DNA of 64,000 bases from Euglena gracilis (GCA_039621445.1 CP154954.1:20012642-20076641), one strand, 5' to 3'. Positions 53,160 to 63,629 are shown, counted from the first letter of the stretch. The notes: generated from the letters alone by a model not told the origin. Translations and numbers: made by a program.

Positions 53160-53600
53160 CCCGGGGGGGGGGGGGTTGTAAACCCCCCCCCAAAAATAAG
53201 ACCCGGGTCTTATTTTTGGGTCCGTTGCTGGAAACCTCCAGGGGGGGTCTTATTTTTGGGGGGGGTCTTATTTTTGGATTTTTGCTTGACAGACCCGGGC
53301 CCGAAAAAAAAAGTATTTTTTAGGTTCCCAAAAACACTAAAAATTTTCCTTCGGCGCTTCGCGCCATGTGCAAATTTGTGTAAGTTGACATTTAGCATGT
53401 TTTTTAAACTTCAAGAATCTGAAATTTTTTGAAATTTCATCATTTTTGTGTGTGAAATTTGGGTTTTTGGCAATTTCTCAGGGAAAATTTTCACCGTCCC
53501 CGGCGCTTCGCGCCGTCAGGGGGGGTCTTATTTATGGGGGGGGTCTTATTTTTGGGGGGGGTCTTATTTTTGGGGGGGGTCTTATTTTTGGGGGGGGGTT
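53160..53600. repeat. GGGTCTTATTTTTGG tandem/inverted repeat field
   Basis: GGGGGGTCTTATTTTTGG occurs twice at 53248-53280 after an inverted pair (CAAAAATAAGACCCGGGTCT), and four times in tandem at 53520-53590. GGCGCTTCGCGCC palindromes lie at 53354 and 53504. Ends resemble 43970-44345. Confidence 0.65.
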
Positions 53601-53639
53601 TATGGGAAGAGGAATGAAGGGGGGAGTCAGACCATTGAC

Positions 53640-54390
53640 CCCCACCACCTGCCTCAATACAAACAGGCTTCCCAAAAAATACAAAAAAAAACACAAAAAA
53701 ATGCAAGTAGCATGTGGAGAGGACTTGGAGAGGAGCTTTCAGCTCCATCAGGAATTTTTTCATTTGCATAAAAATAAGCATTTTGTTGACCAAAAAATGC
53801 AAAAAAAATGGCAAAGAATTGACAAAATTTTGATCTCATGGGAAATCAGGGCCAAAACGAGGAATTTTTCAAAGTCCAAATTTTTTCCAGCAAAAACCCA
53901 AAAATCGCCAGAAAAAAACGCATTAAGCCACCTGAGGCTATGCGCAGTTTGGATATTTGTATGTGGAATTATTTGAAGTCGGAATGATTTCCCAGCAGAA
54001 GTTGCCAAATTTTGTCAAAATTTTTAAAAATTGGCAAAATTTGGCAAATAAAAAAAAAAAAAAACAAAAAGCACCTGGGTTCCCTTATGCACCGTTCAAG
54101 GAATGGCCGGAACTCATTTCGTCTTTCAGGTTCATGCGGAAAAAATTGCAGAAAGGGAGGAAACTGTGAGGAAATTGCGGGAAACTCGCGGGAAAATTGC
54201 TGAATATTGCAGAAAATTGTGGAAAATCGTGGAAACGGCGGGAAAATTGCGCACATCAATTTCCCCCTGCAAATGTCCCCATGTATTTAGGGACATAAAA
54301 GCATCTGATAGGGTGGGGTGAGAAATATTTTTGCCACTGTGTGTTTAAAAATCACTCTCAAACAAGATCCAATTAAGGCGTCGCTTAGCG
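53640..54390. other. AT-rich, low-complexity non-coding
   Basis: Built of AAAATTTT, GGAAAATTGC and A-run words. A frame at 54103-54321 looks helical (EKIAEREETVRKLRETRGK), but it is produced by a GGGAAAATTGC-type repeat. Confidence 0.4.
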
Positions 54391-54778
54391 ACTCCTGGAG
54401 AGAAGTTCCAGCTCGAGGCTGGAAATTTTGCTCAAGCCAGCCCTGTGTGGGAGGCCAAGATGGCCAGCTTGACTGATGCCCACCGCACAACGTTGAATCC
54501 TTCTTGGTTGATAGCACGAATCAAAAACAGGTCATTGCTGTCATTCATGACCCCCCCCCGACCCATGAAACTTAGACCGCAAAAGACAATTTTGCTGAAA
54601 ATCCCGTCTGGGAGAACTGATTGAAAAAAAATCACAGTAAATGCTGAAATATGAAATAAAATCTATTGGCAGGTACGCCACAGGCTGTGTGCAGTAAGAA
54701 GAAATGCAACATGGACCCCCAAAGCAAAAAAAAATGAATGAAATTCTGGCTTTTGGAAGAAGTTCCAGAGACTTATGA

Positions 54779-55032
54779 GGCAGCCTCCAACTAAAGGGAC
54801 CCCCCCCCCGGGGGGCCTTTAATTGGATCAGGGGGAGGCAATTTTTTTTTGTGTTATTGAAGGAATAGGGTTAAGGGTACGACTTAGGGTTAGGATGAGG
54901 CCTAACTTACAGATTAGTGTACAAATTAGGCCGAATTTGTAACCCTGACCTCACTCCATCATTAACGCAAAAAAAATTGCCGCCCCCTGATCCAACTAAA
55001 GGCCCCCCCGGGGGGTCCCTTTGGAGGCTGCC
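54779..55032. mobile_element. MITE, family 4 (254 bp, long terminal inverted repeats), TSD ACTTATGA
   Basis: GGCAGCCTCCAACTAAAGGG... at the left and ...TCCCTTTGGAGGCTGCC at the right are inverted over about 75 bp (through CTGATCCAACTAAAGG and GCAATTTTTTTTTGCGTTAT-type sequence). They are flanked by exact ACTTATGA (54771-54778, 55033-55040). The centre contains AGGGTTAGGATGAGG words. A second copy is at 57809-58030. Confidence 0.9.
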
Positions 55033-55279
55033 ACTTATGACTAGGTGCATTACTGCTCCAGAGCAGACCACAAAGCGGGAAGAAGTTATAGCTAACCTTA
55101 AAATTTTCCGCCTCCCAGCCAGGAACCTTTCGCCACCCAACCCCGCGACTTTTCCATACATTTTTGCACCTTGACCTGGTTTACTTTGGCATTGATCCCC
55201 GTCATTTCCGCCACATCTGGCCGTCACTCCCGGGACCCTTGGCAGTTGAAAATGGGGCACACCTTAAAGGCACTGGTGC

Positions 55280-55482
55280 TGCAATTCATGGGGGGGGCCC
55301 CACTCCGGTTCTCCAAAAATGGTCAAAAATCACGAAAATGCTGAAAATAGCACCCCTTTCAAAAATTTTCAGCGCCTTTATTGCCGACAAGCACATCCCA
55401 CCTCCCCCCTCGGGGGGGGGGGCTGGGCCAGACCCACCCACCCCGCCGGCGGTCCAAGGCTTTAAAAAAAAACCCTGGCATT
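55280..55482. repeat. Degenerate family 1 MITE
   Basis: GAAAATGCTGAAAATAGCAC, CAGACCCACCCACCC and the right end TTTAAAAAAAAACCCTG match family 1. The left end is lost. Confidence 0.6.
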
Positions 55483-55774
55483 CAGCAAATTGTGGTCACT
55501 CTCAACTAAGGTTGGACGAATACTGTTCGTTCAACCTCGTGGACGAATAAAACCGATTAATCTCCCCTATCCGACGAATAGTCGACTATTTTTCACCCTT
55601 GGAGTTTTCTCTGCTCCATCCCACTCTGTAAATAATACAATAAAAATGGTGAATAGATATATTCGTTAAATTCTATACCAGGTCGTATAACATTCATCAT
55701 TTACATGAAAACCTATTTTCTGGGCCCGACGCCTGTCTTGAAATTCTACTGACATTGACGGATTTCAGGCTGAA

Positions 55775-55993
55775 ATTGTTTATGTCAGTCGATTTCCGTT
55801 CAGGCGCCCGTTGATGTCGGTCGATTTCCATTCAGGCACCCGTTTATGTCAGTTGATTTCCATTCAGGCACCCGTTTATGTCAGCCGATTTCCATTCAGG
55901 CGCCCGTTTATGTCAGTCGATTTCCATTCAGGCACCCGTTTATGTCGGTCGATTTCCATTCAGGCGCCCGTTTATGTCAGTCGATTTCCGAAA
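55775..55993. repeat. 32-bp satellite array 1
   Basis: About seven head-to-tail units of CCGTTTATGTCAGTCGATTT plus CCATTCAGGCGC, differing by single bases (CGCCC/CACCC, CAGTCG/CGGTCG). No unique spacers. Translation gives an FRSGAR-type repeat, not a gene. Confidence 0.93.
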
Positions 55994-56634
55994 TCTGTTG
56001 CTGGTCAGATTGGGAATTTTTTAGTGACTTTTTGGACATTTTGGATTTCCCTTTTTTTCGACATTTTTGGTCCTATGGGGTTGTGGAGGCGTTATGGACC
56101 AGACAAAAACCAAATTTTGTGGTCAGGTGACAGCTGGCTGAACTTTGGATGGAACAGACGGAAGGACGGAACTTAAGATTATCATTTTCTGGAACTTCAG
56201 AAAAAGCCTGAACCAGTTGTCATCACTGGTCATCTGAAAGAAAAGCTTTCGGGTGAGGAGTGATTTGGCAATGCTAAACCTATTTTCTGGGCTCGACGCC
56301 TGTATTGCAATTCTATTCTATTGCAAGGCTGTGTTCATAGCAACATGGCTTTGGTCAAAATCTGTGTTTCTAAAAAAACGCAGACTCTGACCTGAGTCTG
56401 TGTTTCGAAACGCTGAGTCTGTTTCTGCATTTCGAAACGCAGACTCAGGTCAGAGTCTGTGTTTAAGACACAATTCTTCATAGAGATTGTTTCTTTCAAA
56501 ATGGAAGAAAAAAGCATTCCGAAAAAAAAGGAGACAAAAGGTTGGTCGACATTAACGGATTTCAGGCTGAAACTTACAATGTCCCAAAACGGAACAAAAA
56601 GGACAAAAATTCTACTGACATTGACGGATTTCAG

Positions 56635-56770
56635 GCGCCCGTTTATGTCATTCGATTTCCGTTCAGGCGCCCGTTTATGTCAATCAATTTCCATTCAGGC
56701 GCCCGTTTATGTCAGTCGATTTCCATTCAGGCGCCGTTTATGACAGTCGATTTCCATTCAGGCGCCCGTT
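56635..56770. repeat. 32-bp satellite array 2
   Basis: Four to five units of the same monomer as array 1, one lacking a base (GGCGCCGTTTATGACAG). Confidence 0.92.
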
Positions 56771-56868
56771 AATGGGCCAAAAAACCCTTTTTTGACCATT
56801 TCCGTCTAGGCGGTTCGGTCGAATGAATATCAAGACAGGCGTCGGGCCCAGACAAAATAGGTTTTAGA

Positions 56869-56970
56869 AAAATCGACCGACACTAACAGATTCAGCAGGG
56901 GCGCCGGGCGCGAGCGAGCGAAGCGAGCCGCCCGGCGCCCCTGCTGAATCTGTTAGTGTCGGTCGATTTT
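56869..56970. repeat. Perfect 42-bp inverted repeat, 18-nt loop
   Basis: The left arm 56869-56910 and right arm 56929-56970 are exact inverses (AATCGACCGACACTAACAGA..., GCAGGGGCGCCGGGCG). The loop CGAGCGAGCGAAGCGAGC is itself repetitive. It starts right after the satellite-bearing element. Confidence 0.95.
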
Positions 56971-57194
56971 TTGTGTAATAATATACACTAAAATAGGTAT
57001 ATTAATATGTATTGTGGTCATGTACCTGCTTATCCTTTTCGACCAGATACCTTTATTATTAGTTGATCTATAACAAAATATCAGTGTTATAATAAAATAG
57101 GTAAAATAGGTATAGGTATAGATCCATCATTTATTACCCATTTTATTATATACATTAACTAATAATTATTTTATACAAAAATCGACTGCCACTG

Positions 57195-57425
57195 GGGTGA
57201 AAGGGTGCATGCCCCTAGCAGGCACAACCCCGGGGGGGGGTCCAGGGGGGGCCCAGAAAATTTTCATTGAAAATGGCCTTTTTCGGGCCCCCGGCGCCTT
57301 TGGCACCGGACCCCCCAAAAACCCGACCCCCCCCCCCGGCGGTGGGGGTTCGGATGGGGTGCTCTTGGGTGCCCGCCCCTCCGTGGGGTAGGCACCCGAC
57401 TGAAGGAAAAAAAAGCCTGCCCCCC
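57195..57425. repeat. CATGCCCCTAGCAGGCAC element
   Basis: Inverted or rearranged relative of the MTG1 intron 5 element: CATGCCCCTAGCAGGCAC at the left, TTCATTGAAAATGGCC inside, GGGTAGGCACCCGACTGAAG at the right. Confidence 0.55.
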
Positions 57426-57714
57426 CCCACAAAGTGTCCCCCCCCCCCGGCCACTTTGAGGGGGAGTGAGGGTATGTGTGCACTTTTCTTTTCTTTTTGA
57501 GGACTGTCTTGAAAACCGTTTATTTGGAACGGCGCCCATGCTAGAACCTGTTAATGTCAGTCGATTTGCAAGACAGGCGTCGGGCCCTGGAAATAGGGTT
57601 TAAGTTTTTTATTTAATAATTTTTATACATTAATGAAAATAGAATACCATACATTATTATTAGGACCAATTCTATGGACTTTTATATAACATATGAATTG
57701 TTAAGTTTTGTTAC

Positions 57715-57763
57715 ATATAGATATAGATATAGATATAGATATATATATATATGTTTATGTAAT

Positions 57764-57798
<35 letters not shown>

Positions 57799-57808
57799 AT
57801 ATTTTTAC
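57715..57808. repeat. TATAGA/TA/CA microsatellite
   Basis: TATAGA hexamers, TA and CA tracts. Further TA microsatellites lie at 58036-58073 and 58601-58715. Confidence 0.9.
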
Positions 57809-58030
57809 GGCAGCCTCCAACTAAAAGGGTCCCCCCAGGGGGCCTTTTAGTTGGAGGTTGCCATAGGCTGCATAAAGGCTGAACTTGTGCACCCAACCCT
57901 AATCTATAAGTTAGGCCGAACCCTGACCCCAACTCTTAACCCTAACCCTATCCCATCAATAACGCAAAAAAAGATTTTGACCCCTGATCCAACTAAAGTC
58001 CCCGGGGGGGCCCTTGAGTTGGAGGCTGCC
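57809..58030. mobile_element. MITE, family 4, second copy
   Basis: The ends GGCAGCCTCCAACTAAAAGG and TTGAGTTGGAGGCTGCC match 54779-55032, as does internal ATCAATAACGCAAAAAAAG. It sits inside microsatellite sequence, so no clean target duplication remains (ATTTTTAC and ATACATAC). It contains TAACCCTAACCCTA. Confidence 0.75.
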
Positions 58031-58180
58031 ATACATACATACACACACATATATATTATATATAATATATATAGGGGGGGGGGTGATCCCCGTGTCCCCC
58101 CCCCCCCCGATCCCCCGTGGCCCACACTTGACCCCCCCCCCTGGGGGGTTGCTGTATCCTGGGGGGGGGGGGAAGTGGGG

Positions 58181-58425
58181 GTCGACCGAGAGCGACCATG
58201 GTCGCTCTCGGTCGCTCTCTGTCGTGGGCCTGTGAATGTCAAAAAGTGTTTAACCGGGCAAATTGCCGCAACGTACAAGCAAAAGGCGTTACACACACAA
58301 GGGATTTTGTTATTTTAGGGCCCTGGAACAGTTGCCTACGCCGCTACATGGCAAAAAAGGTGGAAAAAAATCCCGGTAGGAATCACCCATAGCGACCGAG
58401 AGCGACCATGGTCGACCCCCACTAC
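58181..58425. repeat. GACCGAGAGCGACCATGGTC palindrome pair
   Basis: An exact palindrome GACCGAGAGCGACCATGGTC... (58181-58211) and a second copy of its left half at 58393-58416 bracket about 190 bp of unassigned sequence. Confidence 0.7.
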
Positions 58426-58601
58426 CCCCCCAAGGCCAGAACCGGGAGCCCCCCCCCCTGACGTTCACAGCTGCGCTATCGCAAACCCAAATCCTTTCAC
58501 TTCTCCTTTCTCCTTTGCATTCCAACTCGCAGCATTCTGGCAGCAACTCGGCCCCAAAGGTCCATGTTCCCCCCGTGTCCCCCCCGGTGTCCTGCCCCAC
58601 C

Positions 58602-58645
<44 letters not shown>

Positions 58646-58715
58646 TACATACATACATATATATACATATATATACACAATTTATATATGTATATATATG
58701 TATATATTTCTTATA

Positions 58716-59860
58716 ATAGGATAATAAACATAATAAAAGTAATGGTCGAATAAAATAGATTATCTTATCAAATAATATATTTTATTTATATCAATACCTT
58801 TGTATTAGTAGGTCTAAATCTATTACCCCCCCCCCCATATTGTCCCACCGACCTCTCCCCAGGAGGCCCGCCGGGACAATATGGGGGGGGACAACATGGG
58901 GGTACCAAAGGAAATTTCATTGACCGAGCCAAAAAAAATGCCCAAAAATGACCTGCAGAACACAGTTTTGAAAAAATGATGCATCTGAAACCCCCCCCCC
59001 CAAAATGCCCCAAACGCCCCCCAAACCCCATTTTTTTTGGCCACTTTGAACACAGTTTTTCAAAAATTTTCGGCGCCGAAAAAATTTGGGCTGGACCCCC
59101 ACGGCTAGCTGGGCTAGCAGCACCCCCCCCCTCGGGGGGGTGCTGCTGCGGCTGGGCTGGGCCCAAATCGGGGCTGGCTGCAGCCGCCCCCTCCCCGGGG
59201 GGGGGGGGTTCGCAAAACCTTAGAGAGATGTATGAATCCAATACATGCTTTATTTGGGCTTCGGGTAGAGGTTTTAGAGGTAATATATAAAAGGTAAATC
59301 TGACATGTATGGCAATTATAAGGTAAATTTGTTAAAATTAAAACATCTTCAAAAAACAAGAACTAAAAAAAAACTTTAAAAAAATCCCTTGTGGCAGCCA
59401 TTTTTTTGCATGTAATTTGGCTTCTGTGCCCCCAAGAATGACCCCTGAATGTTCTGCACCAGTCCAATTTTGTAAGAGGCAAATTCGTTCACGACTATTC
59501 TTTTTGGGCATGAACGATTAATCCTGTTCGGGGGTCCCGAACGAATAATCGATCAATCATCAAAACATTGACCTGGGTATGGTACGGCAACTTCCTGCAA
59601 CTGTGGTCAGCCCTGCTTCGCTTCATTCATTTCAGTTTACCAGTCATTGATTTCGATGCTTGAGCCCTGGAAAGGTCGTTGTTAGCCGGCCCTTCGGCCT
59701 GAGGGCGGGCATTCCTTAGTCAAAAAAACCCTGACCCATAATTTGGATTTGGAAAAGTCCCTTCGGTGGCAAAGGAAAATTTTGACCTAAAAATCGGAGC
59801 CCCCGGAAAGACAGGAAAGCCAGCGGCACCAAAACGCCGCTTTCAGAAAGTGGTGGCGAA
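58716..59860. other. Non-coding, AT-rich then C/G-run repeats
   Basis: An AT-rich part to 58820, then a CCCCCATATTGTCCC/GGGACAATATGGGGG inverted pair (58833-58885) and CTGCTGCGGCTGGGCTGG words. 59240-59700 has no repeats or conserved frames. Confidence 0.4.
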
Positions 59861-59864
59861 CGCC

Positions 59865-59913
59865 GGTTCTGTCGTGAACCCGGCGTCCCGGACACCGGGT
59901 TCACGACAGAACC
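59865..59913. repeat. 19-bp perfect hairpin
   Basis: GGTTCTGTCGTGAACCCGG (59865-59883) and its exact inverse (59895-59913) with an 11-nt loop. Confidence 0.92.
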
Positions 59914-59945
59914 ACGCCTCCCTTCTTGATATAAAGGGGGGTGTT

Positions 59946-60018
59946 CCCCCCGTGACCCCCCCGTGACCCCCCCCCGTGACCCCCCCCGTGACCCCCCCCG
60001 TGACCCCCCCGTGACCCG
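59946..60018. repeat. CCCCCCGTGAC minisatellite
   Basis: Six to seven units of CCCCCCGTGAC with variable C-run length. It translates to Arg-Gly-Gly-Ser repeats on the minus strand, which is not a gene. Confidence 0.92.
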
Positions 60019-60276
60019 AACCACCCCCAAGGTTCCATTGCGTCAAAAAAAAGCTGCCGCGTTGGATTAAAATGCTGATAGTGTTTTCCCAGGCATGCAA
60101 AAGATGTAACACAAGGGATACTTCCATTTTGGGGCCCTCAGACAGCAAAAAAAAAATCATTGGATTGCCTAAAATCAATGGATTTGCCAAAACTCCCAAA
60201 AATTCTGGCACCTTTGTCGGTTTTTGGCCCATCTGGAGCCAAAACCAGTCAGTCACGCCAAAAAAGGCCGTTAGTC

Positions 60277-60478
60277 ACCCTGGGTCGGAACTTGAAACAA
60301 GCCTGTCCTTCACAACATCACTGCCTTGGTTGATGACAATGGTCACCTGATGTGCGTTGGACCCGTCCTCCACAGGCGAAAAGCTGACTCCCAGCCCAAT
60401 GAAGTTGGACGTAAATCCAAAGTTGTCACCTGCTACGAAAAATGGGTTCCCTGTTGCCAGGGCTTGGGATGAAAATCA
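60277..60478 (-). CDS. L-type lectin-like exon (partial, tentative)
   Basis: The minus strand reads SSQALATGNPFFVAGDNFGF, TSNFIGLGVSFSPVEDGSNA, HQVTIVINQGSDVVKDRLVS and then a stop. The pattern (F-x-G-L-G-V-x-F, x-D-G, H-Q-V-T-I-V-I-N-Q-G) resembles the core strands of L-type lectin domains of ERGIC-53/VIP36 cargo receptors in the early secretory pathway. The usual metal-binding Asp after the Phe is Ser here. No other lectin exon was found nearby, so this may be one exon of a larger gene or a remnant. Confidence 0.35.
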
Positions 60479-60699
60479 AATAAACCGCCATCACTAGCAG
60501 ACAAAAAAGCACCTCAGTCTCCCAAGTTGTTCAAACGGTCAAATCAAACCCTGTTTGTCACCCACAATGAAAACACACCACTTGTCGAAGGTGCATCACC
60601 ACTAATCCCACACCATGTGTTGCATTTTCAGCAGGACTGGGCTACCATGGTGTTTGGGTTAGCATTTGGGGGGGGGCTTAATTAATTTGGAACAAAAAA

Positions 60700-60930
60700 G
60701 GGTACTTATCTGTTATCGCACGACACCTTATTTTGGTTATCGCACGACGCCCTTTTTTTTGGGTTAATATGGGGTTATTGAAGGAGTAGGGTTAGGTGCG
60801 CACAGGCCATGTTGCGCTAAATGGCCTGTGCGCACCTAACCCTACTCCTTAAATAACCCCATAGGACTAAAAATAAGGTGTCGTGCGATAACCAAAAAAT
60901 AAGGTGTCGTGCGATAACAGATAAGTACCC
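60700..60930. repeat. 231-bp near-perfect palindrome
   Basis: The arms 60700-60810 and 60821-60930 pair with a few mismatches and indels around a 10-nt loop. Each arm contains GGTTATCGCACGAC twice (as direct repeats) and TTAGGTGCGCACAGGCCAT. A-runs flank both sides (possible AAAAAA duplication). Confidence 0.93.
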
Positions 60931-61034
60931 AAAAAAGTACAGTGTCACCCAATCTCTCACAGCACAACCTAAAATTGACCAAAAATTGGCTGGTGGAGGG
61001 AGGTGGAAGTGGAATTACCATTCTGAAGCTGCTT

Positions 61035-61230
61035 TTTTTTAAACCTACCCCAGGGGGAGCCCCTTCGGGATTTCGGCCTAGCTCAGGAACTTTCCTCAGA
61101 AAACAGGCCATTTTCCTTGAAAACGGGCCTTTTTTGAGCCTTCCAGCGCCAAAGGCACTGGAGTGCCAAGTGTCCTACCCTACCAGGCACCCCCCCCCCC
61201 CGGGGTGGGGTCGGCACCCGACTTTAATAC
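61035..61230. repeat. CCAGGCACC/GGCACCCGACT element
   Basis: Related to 57195-57425 and 6440-6670 by CGCCAAAGGCACTGGAG, GGCCATTTTCCTTGAAAA and GGTCGGCACCCGACTTTAA. Confidence 0.5.
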
Positions 61231-61299
61231 AGCCTGATTCTGAACGCAAACAGGTGAAAAGGCTTAAACTTCACAACGAACAATTACAGTAACCCTGTA

Positions 61300-62030
61300 C
61301 AGACACTAGAAGTGGAAAAGAGGGCGTGGCAGGATAACCGAAAGGGGGGTCTGCAAAGGACAACAGATGGGGGGGTGTTGGGGTCACAGGGGGGCTCGCG
61401 GGCGGGGGGGAACAGGTTTTATATCATGGGGGTGTTGGGGACGCGGGGGGGGGGGACGCGGGGGCACCACCATTCTGGGTACCGTGATCTGGCTCATTGT
61501 GGGAAGTTGGTGATGGATTTTTTGGTGGTCACCAGTGATTAGTCGCCAGCGACTGGTGACGGCAAATTGACCCCCAAATGTGGGTTTTCAAAGGCATTTG
61601 GGTGGGTCGAGTCATTTTCCTCCATGAAACTCATGGTCCTCAATGGTCGGCAGTAACATCTAAATGGGAAGAAATTTTCATCCATATTGGCATTGCACAC
61701 AACCATCCATCTTCCTTGAAGAAGTGTTCCCAACTCCGGGACTCCTTCAGACCCCCAATTAGCCCATTAGGGGTGGGGGGACAACTGGGGGGGGGGGAGT
61801 TTTTTCTGGCGAATTTAAAAATTTTCGAAACAGACGTTTTTGGAGGTTTCCTGAGCCCTTCGCGACCTTGCAGAAATTGGCCAGTCAAAAAGGTCTAAAA
61901 ATCCCTGTGTGGTTAAGTTCGGACGGGGTTCTGCTGTAGGGTTCTGATGTTCCCGGTGCCTGGGCTCCCCAACAAAATTTCGTTTGTCCAGACCCCGGAC
62001 CCCTCAAACTCGACCGGTCAGGTTGAGTTC
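61300..62030. other. Unassigned, partly G-rich
   Basis: G-run units (GGGGTGTTGGGG, GGGGACGCGGGG) at 61370-61465. 61560-61770 is low in repeats and open on both strands (minus: RWMVVCNANMDENFFPF; plus: SAVTSKWEEIFIHIGIAHNH). A lectin relationship was considered but is not supported by order. Confidence 0.35.
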
Positions 62031-62199
62031 GCAACTTGACAGGGGGTCCCGCAGGACCCCCACCCCCTGTGCCTGGGCTCCATGGGGGGGGGTCGCTCTC
62101 CCAACGCCCCGTTTTTGGCCTGAAACCCATGAACTTTGGGTTGTTTTAAGCCCATGTACCCCCTCCCTGGATTTGGAAAAAGCCCGTGGACCCCTACAT

Positions 62200-62660
62200 A
62201 GGAGGCTAGGCGCGCCGCTCGGGGGGTCCGGGACCCCCCCCTCCCCCCCCCCCGCGCGGCCCCTGCGCGGCCGCCCGCGCGGCGGCCCGCCCCCCCCCCC
62301 CTGGACCCCCCCCCCTCCCCCCCTGTGCCTAGCATAGCCAAGAAAAAAAATGTTGGTGAAAAAATCGCGATTTTTTGAGGCCCAAAAATGACCAAAAATG
62401 ACCATTTTCGGACACAAAATGGCAAATTTGGGGGCCGCGCGCTCTGCGCGGCCAAAAAAGCACTTTTTTGGTCAAAAATGGCCCAAAAATGGCAAAAAAT
62501 GACCACTTTTTGGACCAGAAAATCACCGATTTACCGATGCGTTTCGCCCGCGCGCCCGCCGTCGACCCCCCCGCCCCCCGCCACCCCCCCGCGCGGCCGC
62601 CCGCGCGGCCGCTCGCCCCCCCCCCAGCCCCCCCCCCCCCCCGCTGTGCCTAGCCTCCAT
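62200..62660. repeat. Inverted/duplicated GCGCGGCCGCCCGCGCGG field
   Basis: The block GCGCGGCCGCCCGCGCGG, C-runs and CTGTGCCTAGC occurs at 62262-62333 and again at 62588-62652 in the same orientation. Between them, AAAAATGACC words and a GGCCGCGCGCTCTGCGCGGCC palindrome (62434-62454). Confidence 0.75.
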
Positions 62661-63097
62661 AGGGCTCAGGACAAAGCCCGTGTTACCCCCCCCACCAATT
62701 TTGATAGGGTCAAAAACAGCGAAAAAAACCGAAAACTTTTCTGTTGCCCAAAACGGATCTCTTAACATTTCAGGAATAACTGCAAGTTCCCGTAAATTGC
62801 AGGTGCTTAATTTGTAAATCATAAATTATGCGAAATTTGCAATGCTCATCTTGGCCGTCCATTACATGCAACTCTCATAAAGAGCTCAGTACTTTTCAAA
62901 ACCTGGTCAAATAGAGAGGGGGTGAGGGTAACAAAAATTTGATTAACCATGGTTAATTGTCCTCCACAAGCGAATAACCATTTTTCGATCAACCATCCTG
63001 CCTTTTTCTCCCCACTTCTTTTTCTGTGTTCCATCGAGCATGTCGGGACATTGCAGAAAAGCCTCCTCAAAAAAAAAAGGACACCAAGCCACTTGGT

Positions 63098-63165
63098 GGG
63101 GACGCGGGGGGGGGGGGCGGCGCGGGGGGGACGCGGGGGGGGGGGGCGGGGGGACGCGGGGGCTC
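63098..63165. repeat. GGGGACGCGGGG minisatellite
   Basis: Three to four units of GGACGCGGGGGG with variable G-runs, like 61440-61465. Confidence 0.85.
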
Positions 63166-63629
63166 AACCTCCCATGTCATGCGTGACTTGCATGATGTCA
63201 TTTTTTCCTACATTTTCAGACCCCAGTAAGAATTTGCCAGCCATTTTTTGGTCCAAAAACAGGTGCAGAACTTGCCACAAAATCTTTTGTGGTTTGCTTG
63301 ACTGCGACATTCCTATGATAGTGATTTTTTTATCATTTTTGGAAGCCCGAATTGGGTTCAGACTGGAGACGGGGGTCGTCTGAGGGGCGTCGCAGAAGGG
63401 GTGTCTATTTGGAGGTTCGGATGGGGCTTTTGATGAGGGGTGGGGGTGGGTTTGAAAAACTTGCCCCAATGACAAGGCCACACATGACCTTATTCTCGAA
63501 ATAATCGTCACCTCAGTGGTGTTGAGGTTGTGCTGGGACCACAACCACCCTGGCGACTGCGAAGTTTTGGATGTGAGACGAATGAATCGTCGATGTACTT
63601 TTGCTCCTCCGCCAAAGTTCCAGCCATGA

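Larger units (their letters stand above)
55708..56870. mobile_element. Inverted-repeat element carrying two satellite arrays
   Basis: The left end AAAACCTATTTTCTGGGCCC, then GACGCCTGTCTTG (55708-55740), is inverted at CAAGACAGGCGTCGGGCCCA, then GACAAAATAGGTTTT (56831-56865). Between lie arrays of a 32-bp unit at 55775-55993 and 56635-56770. A further partial end is at 57567-57600. Confidence 0.75.

Noticed and set aside
54103-54321. Helical 72-residue frame
   Set aside because: Its Lys/Glu/Arg pattern comes from repeated GGGAAAATTGC words. No splice sites or relatives.
55775-55993. Regular 32-bp repeats resembling a CRISPR array
   Set aside because: Units are head-to-tail with no unique spacers, in a eukaryotic context without cas genes. 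It is a satellite.
57920-57955. TAACCCTAACCCTA telomere-like sequence
   Set aside because: Two units only, internal to a MITE. It does not mark a chromosome end.
59716-60030. RGG/RGGS-repeat protein
   Set aside because: Produced by the CCCCCCGTGAC minisatellite.
61540-61733. Second lectin exon
   Set aside because: The Phe-rich motif (RWMVVCNANMDENFFPF) is vaguely lectin-like, but its position relative to 60277-60478 is in the wrong order for one minus-strand gene.
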